Assembly: GCF_964019385.1 (NCBI RefSeq)
Contig: NC_088654.1
Span: 5,677,218 to 5,741,217 of the forward strand
Origin: Sycon ciliatum
Taxonomy: Eukaryota > Porifera > Calcarea > Leucosolenida > Sycettidae
Direction: 5' to 3'
DNA: 64,000 bases
The position numbers and the translations under genes were made by a program. Below are positions 25,301-37,300 of this stretch, piece by piece. The notes under the pieces were generated by a model. It saw only the letters and a program-made list of their open reading frames with translations. It was not told the origin of the DNA and made no database searches. Numbering within the stretch: the stretch's first letter is position 1; each line of letters starts with the position of its first letter.

Positions 25301-28300
25301 CACTAAAGCTGATAGGCCCTGGAGTCTTCGTACCAAGCCTGGAGCATAGGCGCAGGGTGGCGGCCCTGAGCTTCCTGTACAAGCTCTGCTTCCTTCCACC
25401 GACGAGCCCCTTGAAAGCGATTATGCCCAAGCCACTCCAGCTGGCGGATGAAACCCCCCAACACCCGTTTCTCCGCCCAGCGACGCCAGTCACACGACTT
25501 TCCATTGGCATGTAGCCTGCCTCGCCGTTCCCGCTCAGCCTTGGCCAAGGCTTTCTTTGCTTGCGTGCTGAGTGCATGCAACTTCCTGCCTCGGAGAATC
25601 CTCGCACAGCAGCCATACAAGGGGATGTGGAAGTTCAAGAAGATGGTCCACCATCACCTGTTGTGCAGCAACTGGATGCAAGCACCCGACGCCTTGTAAA
25701 CCTGCTACATAAACTTGCTGAACTACAGGCTCTCATGTACATGTACTCTCTCCTTCTCAATCTACCTCCTCCCCCCCCCCCCCCCCCCCCCGTTCTTTCT
25801 CTTTCCCTCATACTTCCATTAAAAATGCTTATCTGCTGCGACCAGAGTGTGACAATGTCCACCATGCATGGCTGCTGCATGTTCCCTTTGCGTGCACCAC
25901 TTGGCTTTTCGTAAAAAAAATTATGTCATGCGGAATCTCTCTATCGTCTCAGATGTTTTGCAGAGCGAAAATTCAAGAGAATTTTCCTTTGACGTCACGG
26001 AAAAAAACTACTTCGCACAAAAATCGATGGAGCAGTCAAGTGTGCCGAGTCATAACATTACGACTTACCTGAGCAATGTGTTCCATTTCCTTGGTAACCA
26101 GTTAAACATGCACATGTATATGAACCAAGGATGTTGCTACAGTTAGCGTTGGCATGACAACTATTTGTTTTTGCCGTACATTCATTGGTGTCTGATATGG
26201 TGATACAGTGGACAACAGAACAGCATAACATGCTAGTCATTGGGCACTTTCGATTACATATTTGGACCCAGCGCACTTCAACCCTGTTTGTGTCAACCCT
26301 GCCAGTGAAGACGACACTTTTGGCTGGTTTGGGCCGCTGTGCGTAGGTCCTATATGGCACTTGGTACACTAAAAGTCGTTTGATGGCCGTGCAAGGTAGG
26401 TGGTCGCTGTATCCAGTGCTGTTTCTGTGTAGAACAGTCCGTGCATGAAAAAAGCGGTCATTAAGAGCAGGTGGTCGTTAAACCCAGAGGTTGCTTACAC
26501 TAGGTTTTACTGTATTAGGAATGGGTTTGCTCCCAAACTGGAGCTCGCGCTATTCCGCCGACGACTTGACACTTGACTGACTCACGACCGCCGCAAACTC
26601 GCAACCTCTATTTTACTGTACTGTACACAATATCGACGAAACAGTCAAGTGTGCGGAGTCATGAAATCACGACTTACCTGAGCAATGTGTTCCATTTCCT
26701 TGGTAACCAGTTGAACATGCACATGTATATGAACCAGGGATGTTGCTACAGTTAGCGTTGGCATGACAACCATGTGTTTTTGCTGTACATTCATTGTTGT
26801 CTGATATGGTGATTCAGTGGACAACAGAATAGCATTAGGAGCCATTCGTAAATGTAGATATTTATTTAGAAACCAAAACGAGTTGTTCAAGGGGAATATC
26901 AGTATTTTACGGATGATCCTTAATGTGCAAGTCATTAGAGACGTTCCGCACTACGTGAAGTTGAGCAACCTTACGTTAGTAGGCGGGAAAACCCGTGAAC
27001 TCGCGAGTTTGCACTTAACCTATGGAAAGTTGTCTATGTATAGTACATACGTAGGGCTCTGATAACGGAGGTGCTCCGTAAGTGTATTGGGGTGCAAAAT
27101 TTTGACTCACTCCCTAGGTCGACCCGGTCGTACACTGCCGCGTTCCGAGTTGCCAAGGGCAGCTATATCATTCGAAAACTACATATGGCGGAACACAGAC
27201 CGGCATGGAGTGTAGGTTACACTTTCCATAGATCGACTGCATTTGTTACTAACGTAATCGTAATTATGTCGTGCGGAACCTCTCAATCGTCAGAGATGTT
27301 TTGCAGAGCGAAAATTCAAGCGAATTTTCGTTTGACATCACGGGAAGGGGAACTTCATGTGAACGCCCGTGGCTTTGAACGCGAAAGTTGAAGGACAAGC
27401 GAAACAAACTTCAACTAATGTGCACAAAAATTGATGAAACATTCAAGTGTGTCGAGTCATAAAACTACGACTTACCTGAACAATGTGTTCCATTTCCTTG
27501 GTAACCAGTTAAACATGCACATGTATATGAACCAGGGATGTTGCTACAGTTGGCGTTGGCATGACAACTATTTGTTTTTGCCGTACATTCATCGGTGTCT
27601 GATATGGTGATACAGTGGACAACAGAACAGCATAACATGCTAGTCATTGGGCACTTTCGATTACATATTTGGACCCAGCGCACTTCAACCCTGTTTGTGT
27701 CAACCCTGCCAGTGAAGACGACACTTTTGGCTGGTTTGGGCCGCTGTGCGTAGGTCCTATATGGCACTTGGTACACTAAAAGTCGTTTGATGGCCGTGCA
27801 AGGTAGGTGGTCGCTGTATCCAGTGCTGTTTCTGTGTAGAACTGTCCGTGCATAAAAAAGCGGTCATTAAGAGCAGGTGGTCGTTAAACCCAGAGGTCGC
27901 TTACACTAGGTTTTACTGTATTAGGAATGGGTTTGCTCCCAAACTGGAGCTCGTGCTATTCCGCCGACGACTTGACACTTGACTGACTCACAACTGCCGC
28001 AAACTCGCAACCTCTAGTTTTACTGTACTGTACACAAAATCGACGAAACAGTCAAGTGTGCGGAGTCATAAAATTACGACTTACCTGAGCAATGTGTTCC
28101 ATTTCCTTGGTAACCAGTTGAACATGCACATGTATATGAACCAGGGATGTTGCTACAGTTAGCGTTGGCATGACAACCATGGGTTTTTGCTGTACATTCA
28201 TTGGTGTCTGATATGGTGGTACAGTGGACAACAGAATAGCATTAGGAGCCATTCGTAATTTTATTTAGAAACAAAAGTAGTTGTTTAAGGCGGGGGCGAG

Positions 28301-31300
28301 CGCCTGTTCGTTTCTCGAAAAATACCGATGCACAGTTTGTATGTGTGGGCACATCCAGCTAGAAAAGAAAAATCTATACTATGTGCTGTATGTATGTGTT
28401 CGTTTCTCAGGGAGGGGGTGGGAGGGGGGGGGGGAGGGGGGGGGGGGTTGAAGAGAAATGACTAGTTTTCGTGTCTAAACGAGAGAGCTATGCTTTTTTG
28501 CCTTGATGACCTAGACAAAAAAAGCATAGGGATATTATAAATTTGAAACTCGGATGTTGAGCCATAAATAAATGTAGAAAGGAAAAGGACATAATATGGA
28601 TACGAGTTAAGAGTAACTCTCCATCACTGTAACTGGATACTATCATACAGTCAGAAAGTGCAATAACTAGGCACAAAACTGACAAGAGTACTGAGACATT
28701 CGACGTCCTGACACCTAGCTTCAACACATCTCCGTAGCGCTAACCGACAGCCTTCCAACTTGGAAGGTTCAAGGTTGTGGAAATACCAAAGAGGGGAAGG
28801 CAAGCATTACTCTTAACTCGTATCCATATGTCCTTTTCCTTTCTACATGTTATAAATTCTTATAAATTTCTACTTTTTGTTTTTAGACATAACCTGGGAT
28901 TCGAACCCGCACTATTGCCCTGCATGCATCCGTGGACCCCGATACACTTCGCATACATACTAATTCTTCCAAGTTGCTTCACGTTATGATCTTGTATTTG
29001 AAAGCGCTATATGAATATGCATTGTGGCCAGCCGTCTTTGATTGTACGGTACGGGACAGGTACGGTACGGGACAGGTACGGGACAGGTACGGGACAGGTA
29101 CGGGACAGGTACGGGAAAGGTACGGGACAGGTACGGTCGAGGGTAATACGACACCATCTACCGCCTTGATGACGGCAAAAAAAGAATAGGGACGTTATAA
29201 ATTTTTCAATTTTCCTATTTTCAGGCATTACCAGGGATTCGAACCCGCACTATCGCCCTACATGCATTCCCCCATACACTTTGCATTCATACTCATTGTT
29301 CCAAGTTGCTTCACGTTATGATCTTGCGTTTGAGAGACCTATTTGAATAGTGCGGCCAGCTGTATGTGGCCAGCTGTGTTTGACGGTACGGTACGGTACG
29401 GTACGGGACAGATACAGGATAGCGCCAGGCGTGACACAAACACACAAACAAACACACAAACAAACACCAAATTAAAGCTGTGGGGACCCTGGCTAGCGCC
29501 AGACGTTACTGAAGTAACGTCATCTGCATAGCTACGGGATTAAATAACAGTATTTGTTTGAAGAAGAGGTTGGTGCGACTTCGGTGATAGTAGGGGAAGA
29601 GTGTGTTGCTCCCTACATGGGAGCTCGCGGTTTTCCTGCCGACTTGAATTCTCACTTGACTGACTCATGACTGCCATCCAGAGCACACGAGAAGTCCATC
29701 GAACCGTCCACTCGGCAAACCTGCAAGAAAGCACCACTCCCTGCTCAATACACAGTGTTTCAGTCGGGAGTCAGTCAATCAGAATTCAAGTTGGCAGGGA
29801 AACCGCGAGCTCCCACGTAGGGAGCAACACACTCTTCCCCTAGTATTTGTTTGTTTAGCTTTATTTTACTTCACCAGAAGCACAGGCAAAATCTGCCTTC
29901 TCACTGGGCATACTGCCACAGTTCTCGCAAAATGATGAAGGTGGTCATATAATGCGATTAATAGTATTAGTGAAGCGGACATTACAAAAAATCGGGAAAA
30001 TCGTCTCACAATAGAGGCTATACGGAGAAACAAACTACTTATAGGTTACTTATATAGGTTACTTATAGGTTCTCCGTATAGCCTCTATTGTGAGACGATT
30101 TTCCCTGATGATAGTCTCAAGAAAATCGATTAGGAACAACCATTTTAGATACATGTATTCTCATTCATCATTTTGTAATGTCCGCTTCACTAATACTATT
30201 AATCGCATTAATAAAGTTATTGTCTCCTCGTCGTCTTTTCGTGGTCATATAAGAAAAGGAGGAAGAGGAAAATACAAATCATGAATAAGGCACTAGGAGA
30301 AGACGGAAATCAATGGGGGAGTACTACAAGTAACTTGAATTTGATGAATTTTTTCATGAAAATAATGCAACGGATCCAAAGGTTCCAGGGTTGAGGGAAT
30401 ATTTACGGATGACCCCTAATGTACAAGTCATTAGAGGCGTTCCGCACTACGTGAAGTTGAGCAACCTTACGTTAGTGGGCAGGAAAACCCATGAACTCAC
30501 GAGTTTGCACTTCACTTATGGAAATTTGTCTATGTAGAGTACGTACGTAGGGCTCTGATAACGGAGGCGCTCCGGTGGTGTATTGGGGTGCAAATGGCTG
30601 ACTCACTCCCTAGCTTGACCCGGTCGTACACTGCCGCGTTCCGAGTTGCCAAAGGCAGCTATGTCATTCGAAAACTACATATGGCGGAACACAGATCGGC
30701 ATGGATTGTAGGTTAGACTTTCCATAGATCGACTACATTTGTTACTAACGTAATTATGTCGTGCGGAAACTCTCTATCGTCAAAGATGTTGTGCAGAGCG
30801 AAAATTCAAGCGAATTTTCGTTTGATATCACGGAATGGGGAACTTCGTGTGAACGCCCGTGGCTTTGAACGCGAAATTTGAAGGAAACGCGAAACAAACT
30901 TGAACTGCTTCGCATAAAAATCGACGAAACAGTCAAGTGTGCCGAATCATAAAATTGCTACTTACCTGAGCAATGTGTTCCATTTCCTTGGTAACCAGTT
31001 GAACATGCACATGTATATGAACCAGGGATGTTGCTACAGTTAGCGTTGGCATGACAACCATGTGTTTTTGCTGCACATTCATTGGTGTCTGATAATATTA
31101 TGGTGATAAAGTGAACAACAGAATAACATTACTTCCTCCGTATGCAAAAACTTCGTGACATTTTTAAGGCTGCGCATAGCTATGCAATTGTTTAGCTTGA
31201 CTTAGAATAACACTCGTGGCATTGTCTAACCTATTTATAAGCTATATACAAAGACAAAAAGCACCTCAGACGAATGATATTGAGTTTATTCCGAGTCTTC

Positions 31301-34300
31301 TTTGCTCTTGTCATTCAAGCGAATTTTCGTTTGACATCACGGGATGGGGAACTTCGGGTGAACACCCGTGGCTTTGAACGCGAAAGTTGAAGGAAACACG
31401 AAACAAACTTGAACTACTTCACACAAAAATTGATGAAGCAGTCAAGTGTGCCAAGTCATAAAACTACGACTTACCTGAGCAATGTGTTCCATTTCCTTGG
31501 CAACCAGTTAAACATGCACATGTATATGAACCAAGGATGTTGCTACAGTTGGCGTTGGCATGACAACTATTTGTTTTTGCCGTACATTCATTGGTGTCTG
31601 ATATGGTGATACAGTGGACAACAGAACAGCATAACATGCTAGTTATTGGGCACTTTCGATTACATATTTGGACCCAGCGCACTTCACCCCTGTTTGTGTC
31701 AACCCTGACAGTGAAGACGACACTTTTGGCTGGTTCGGGCCGCTGTGCGTAGGTCCTATGTGGCGCTTGGTACACTAAAAGTCGTTTGATGGCGGTGCAA
31801 AGTAGGTGGTCGCTGTATCCAGTGCTGTTTCTGTGTAGAACTGTCCGTGCATGAAAAAAGCGGTCATTAAGAGCAGGTGGTCGTTAAACCCAGAGGTCGC
31901 TTACACCAGGTTTTACTGTATTAGGAATGGGTTTGCTCCCAAACTGGAGCTCGCGCTATTCCGCCGACGACTTGACACTTGACTGACTCACGACTGCCGC
32001 AAACTCGCAACCTCTATTTTTACTGTACTGTACACAAAATCGACGAAACAGTCAAGTGTGCCGAGTCATAAAATTACAACTTACCTGAGCAATGTGTTCC
32101 ATTTCCTTGGTAACCAGTTGAACATGCACATGTATATGAACCAGGGATGTTGCTACAGTTAGCGTTGGCATGACAACCATGCGTTTTTGCTGTACATTCA
32201 TTGTTGTCTGATATGGTGATTCAGTGGACAACAGAATAGCATTAGGAGCCATTCGTAAATGTAGATATTTATTTAGAAACCAAAACTAGTTGTTTAAGGG
32301 GAATATCAGTATTTTACGGATGATCCTTAATGTGCAAGTCATTAGAGACGTTCCGCACTACGTGAAGTTGAGCAACCTTACGTTAGTAGGCGGAAAAACC
32401 CGTGAACTCGCGAGTTTGCACTTAACCTATGGAAAGTTGTCTATGTATAGTACATACGTAGGGCTCTGATAACGGAGGTGCTCCGTAAGTGTATTGGGGT
32501 GCAAAATTTTGACTCACTCCCTAGGTCGACCCGGTCGTACACTGCCGCGTTCCGAGTTGCCAAGGGCAGCTATATCATTCGAAAACTACATATGGCGGAA
32601 CACAGACCGGCATGGAGTGTAGCTTACACTTTCCATAGATCGACTGCATTTGTTACTAACGTAATCGTAATTATGTCGTGCGGAACCTCTCAATCGTCAG
32701 AGATGTTTTGCAGAGCGAAAATTCGAGCGAATTTTCGTTTGACATCACGGGAAGGGGAACTTCATGTGAACGCCCGTGGCTTTGAACGCAAAAGTTGAAG
32801 GACACGCGAAACAAACTTCAACTAATGTGCAAACATTCAAGTGTGTCGAGTCATAAAACTACGACTTACCTGAACAATGTGTTCCATTTCCTTGGTAACC
32901 AGTTAAACATGCACATGTATATGAACCAGGGATGTTGCTACAGTTGGCGTTGGCATGACAACTATTTGTTTTTGCCGTACATTCATCGGTGTCTGATATG
33001 GTGATACAGTGGACAACAGAACAGCATAACATGCTAGTCATTGGGCACTTTCGATTACATTTTTGGACCCAGCGCACTTCAACCCTGTTTGTGTCAACCC
33101 TGACAGTGAAGGCGACACTTTTGGCTGGTTTGGGCTGCTGTGCGTAGGTCCTATATGGCACTTGGTACACTAAAAGACTACAGTGCATTTCAAAACTATA
33201 GACGCGTAGAGTTTTTGAAATATTTCAAATTTGGCTGGAACGTTTTGAGAATAGTTTTCGGAATATTGCTCAGGATCGCTCCACAATTACTCTCATATAG
33301 TTTCTAAAGGATTGGATAACAGACGCCCAATTTGGAAAAAATTATGCACAAAGTGATCACAGATTTTATGTGGTATAGATGCTGGCATAACGGTTTTTGC
33401 CTAGGTACGCGTCTATAGTTTTGAAATGGACTGTAGTAAAAGTCGTTTGATGGCGGTGCAAGGTAGGTGGTTGCTGTATCCAGTGCTGTTGCTGTGTAGA
33501 ACTGTCCGTGCATGAAAAAAGGTCATTAAAAGCAGGTGGTCGCTAAACCCAGAGGTTGCTTTCACCAGGTTTTACTGTAGTAGGAATGGGTTTGCTCCCA
33601 CACTGGAGCTCGCGCTATACTGCCGACGACTTGACACTTGACTGCCGCAAACTCGCAACCTCTATTTTTACTGTACTGTACACAAAATCGACGAAACAGT
33701 CAAGTGTGCGGTGTCATAAAATTACAACTTACCTGAGCAATGTGTTGCATTTCCTTGGTAACCAGTTGAACATGCGCATGTATATGAACCAGGGATGTTG
33801 CTACAGTTAGCGTTCGCATGACAACCATGTGTTTTTGCTGTACATTCATTGTTGTCTGATATGGTGATACAGTGGACAACAGAATAGCATTAGGAGCCAT
33901 TCGTAATTTTATTTAGAAACAAAAAGTAGTTGTTTAAGGCGGGGGTGAGCGCCTGTTTGTTTCTCGAAAAAATACCGATGCACAGTTTGTATGTGTGGGC
34001 ACATCCAGCTAGAAAAGAATAATCTATACTATGTGCCGTATGTATGTGTTCGTTTTTCAAGGAGGGGGGGGGGGGTTGAAGAGAAATGACTAGTTTTCGT
34101 GTCTAAACGAGAGAGCTATGCTTTTTTGCCTTGATGACCAAGACAAAAAAGCATAGGAATATTATAAATTTGAAACTCGGATGTTGAGCCATAAATAAAT
34201 GTAGAAAGGAAAAGGACATAATATGGATACGAGTTAAGAGTAACTCTCCATCACTGTGACTGGTATATACAGTCAGAAAGTGCAACAACTAGGCACAAAA

Positions 34301-37300
34301 CTGAAAAGAGTACTGAGACATTTGACGTCCTGACACCTAGCTTCAACACATCTCCGTAGCGCTAACTGACAGCCTACCAACTTGGAAGGTTCAAGGTTAT
34401 GGAAAGACCAAAGAGGGGAAGGCAAGCGTTACTCTTAACTCGTATCCATATGTCCTTTTCCTTTCTACATGTTATAAATTCTTATAAATTTCTACTTTTT
34501 TGTTACTCGGATGTTGAGCCATAAATAAATGTAGAAGAGAAAAGGACATATGGATACGAGTTAAGAGTAACTCTCCATCACTGTAACATGATACTTTATA
34601 CAGTCAGAAAGTGCAATAACTAGGCACAAAACTGACAGAGTACTGAAACATTCGACGTCCTGACACCTAGCTTCAACACATCTCCGTAGCGCTAACCGAC
34701 AGCCTTCCAACTTGGAAGGTTCAAGGTTATGGAAAGACCAAAGAGGGGAAGGCAAGCGCAACGAAAACGAGCAAAAGCTACAGTCCCAACGGAACAAAGA
34801 ATGTCGATTGTTACTGGACGATGACGAGACCAGTACGATATTTGACAAAGCGGTCTAACTACAATTCGAAGCAGCAAAGCAGCACACCACCCAACTTGGG
34901 TGGGTCATAAATATCAAAGATAAGTAAAGAAAGGGAAGCTTTGCGAAAACGAATTGTACAAGCCGAAAGCCAAACTCCTACAGTACTCCTCATGCATGAC
35001 ATTGTGATGGACTAGTTGACTACAAAACAAGTTGTTTCACACGACGTACGTTTCGCCGTATGGTTCGTGACGGCTCATCAGGTGTGCAATATGAAACTCG
35101 GATGTTGAGCCATAAATAAATGTAGAAGAGAAAAGGACATATGGATACGAGTTAAGAGTAACTCTCCATCACTGTAACATGATACTTTATACAGTCAGAA
35201 AGTGCAATAACTAGGCACAAAACTGACAGAGTACTGAAACATTCGACGTCCTGACACCTAGCTTCAACACATCTCCGTAGCGCTAACCGACAGCCTTCCA
35301 ACTTGGAAGGTTCAAGGTTATGGAAAGACCAAAGAGGGGAAGGCAAGCGCAACGAAAACGAGCAAAAGCTACAGTCCCAACGGAACAAAGAATGTCGATT
35401 GTTACTGGACGATGACGAGACCAGTATGATATTTGACAAAGCGGTCTAACTACAATTCGAAGCAGCAAAGCAGCACACCACCCAACTTGGGTGGGTCATA
35501 AATATCAAAGATAAGTAAAGAAAGGGAAGCTTTGCGAAAACGAATTGTACAAGCCGAAAGCCAAACTCCTACAGTACTCCTCATGCATGACATTGTGATG
35601 CACTAGTTGACTACAAAACAAGTTGTTTCACACGACGTACGTTTCGCCGTATGGTTCGTGACGGCTCATCAGGTGTGCAATATGAAACTCGGATGTTGAG
35701 CCATAAATAAATGTAGAAAGACCCAGAGTTAGGTAGGTATTCGACTGACTTGCGTTGGCGTCTGTTGCTGAAAGTCAGAATGCAACAGTTCAAGCAGACA
35801 AAAGGGCCGATAAGATGAATTCATCACTGACATTCATGCATGAATGAATACCAATCACTCAATGCAAACAAATGTTTCTAGCGCACAACCACCTCTCTGC
35901 TTAAACATACAACTACTATCGCAGATGCGCAACCAGCAGTCCCGCACTTCCCATTCTCATACAGTTTCACAGTCACAGCTATACGCGCTCAGGCACACCC
36001 CCAGCCACACCCCCAGCCAGTCACCCAACCACCACCCTCCAATCCACTCCCTGCACTGCAAAATACAGACTTGTCATGCTCGTATCAGTCGTTCGTACAA
36101 TCAGGGAAGGTGCATTTCTTCTTGCCGGTGCCGGTGGTTGTGCTTTGGCAAAGAACGTTTTCGGCATGAAATAGTGCAGATTCATTTATGCTACAACGAT
36201 GAGTCAACAACCGTGACAAGTGACAATACAACGAACAGCTCCCGGACCTAAAACGTTCAGATCCCGTAGTGTTGTGAACCTTGAACCGAAGAGTTGTGGC
36301 CGTGGTTCAAAGAGCCTGCATTGTTCTCCAAAAGAGCAGCGTCCAAAATATGCCATGCTGACACCAAAAATCACTATATGGCAGACTACTGGAGTCGTTA
36401 TGGAACAGCTTTTAGAGCACTCCCATCAGTCTTCTCCATTTCGCCGACTCTACTCTCCAGATATCTGATAATCATATCAGCCTCGCCGCTGCTGCTTCTT
36501 CATCAGTCGCAAACGCTGCAGGGCTCACTCTTGACCAGCCCGCTCGGCCATTTCTTCTGCAGAACACCGGAGTTCTCAGCCCAGACCGAACTCATGAAGG
36601 TCAGCCATGGCTGCATCCTCACTCTCACACAGATTTATGTCTTCGTGGCCGCTTGCACCGACTACTATCGGTCGTCAAATCATTTGAAATAGCATTGACA
36701 CTATTGATTTCCTGCAGTCCCTTTGACCTGGCTGCATGCTATGGCATTGCAGATTGTGTGGGGCGGCTGCATGACGTCATGGGCGCAACCCCTCCCCCCA
36801 TACTTAGTTTTTCGAACGGAAATATCTCAAGAACGCTTTGTTGAAGGCAGGTCGGACCAACAACATTGAACTCAGCGACCCAAACTCTCCGGGTCCTGAA
36901 ATTTAATTTTTTTCTCCGAACTTCCCCATTAAGTGTGCCGATTCATGACATTATGACTTACCTGTGCAATGCGTTTCATTTCCCTGGTAACCAGTTGTAC
37001 ATACACATGCATATGAACCAATGGTATTGTTACATTGAGCGTTGACATGACAACCATGTGTTTTTGCTGTACATTCATTGGTGTCTGATATGGTGATACA
37101 GTGGACAACAGAATAGCATAACATGCTAGTCATTGGGCACTTTCGACTACATGTTTGGACCCAGGTTTTATAATTCTCGAATGAACAGAATGAACGCATT
37201 GCGGCCATGTAGACAAACGACTACAGTGACATAAATCGTAAAAGGGGATCACGTGGGAGCCCGTGCACCCTCGCGCGCATGTGGACCTAGCACGGCGTTT

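Larger units (their letters stand above)
26000..28850. repeat. Four-exon EGF block, unit 1 of the 5.4 kb duplication
   Basis: Exons 3-6 and their introns match exons 8-11 at a spacing of about 5394-5407 bp (plus a 254 bp MITE in the second). Similarity continues through the poly-G tract and the 277 bp MITE. The same block recurs at about 45113-47950. Confidence 0.8.
31310..34475. repeat. Four-exon EGF block, unit 2 of the 5.4 kb duplication
   Basis: Counterpart of 26000-28850, with a MITE insertion at 33181-33433. It is repeated again at about 50412-53577. Similarity to unit 1 stops near 34475, where the 591 bp tandem repeat begins. Confidence 0.8.
16595..35718. repeat. 19.1 kb segmental tandem duplication, copy 1
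   Basis: Matches about 35715-54820 in direct orientation, offset 19120 falling to 19113 and then 19102 because of poly-C and poly-G length changes. Contains EGF exons 1-11, the LINE at 21405-25918 and all nested MITEs. By eye I saw only single-base differences near 23480, 23883, 25909, 28170, 28986, 29520, 31428 and 35602. The right end abuts copy 2 at an AGAA/AGAAAG microhomology between the 591 bp repeat and the transmembrane exon. Confidence 0.95.

Noticed and set aside
28052-28252. Minus-strand 66-codon frames (MAPNAILLST...) over several EGF exons
   Set aside because: They read the EGF exon in a wrong frame across the acceptor; the six-cysteine frame with splice sites is the real one.
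28880-28910. tRNA gene at the GGTTCGAATCC box
   Set aside because: No acceptor stem, anticodon arm or A-box at the right distance; better explained as a SINE-like repeat.
34561-35468. 95- and 61-codon frames repeated in each 591 bp monomer
   Set aside because: They repeat only because the monomers are near-identical, and they overlap inverted repeats; no domain seen.
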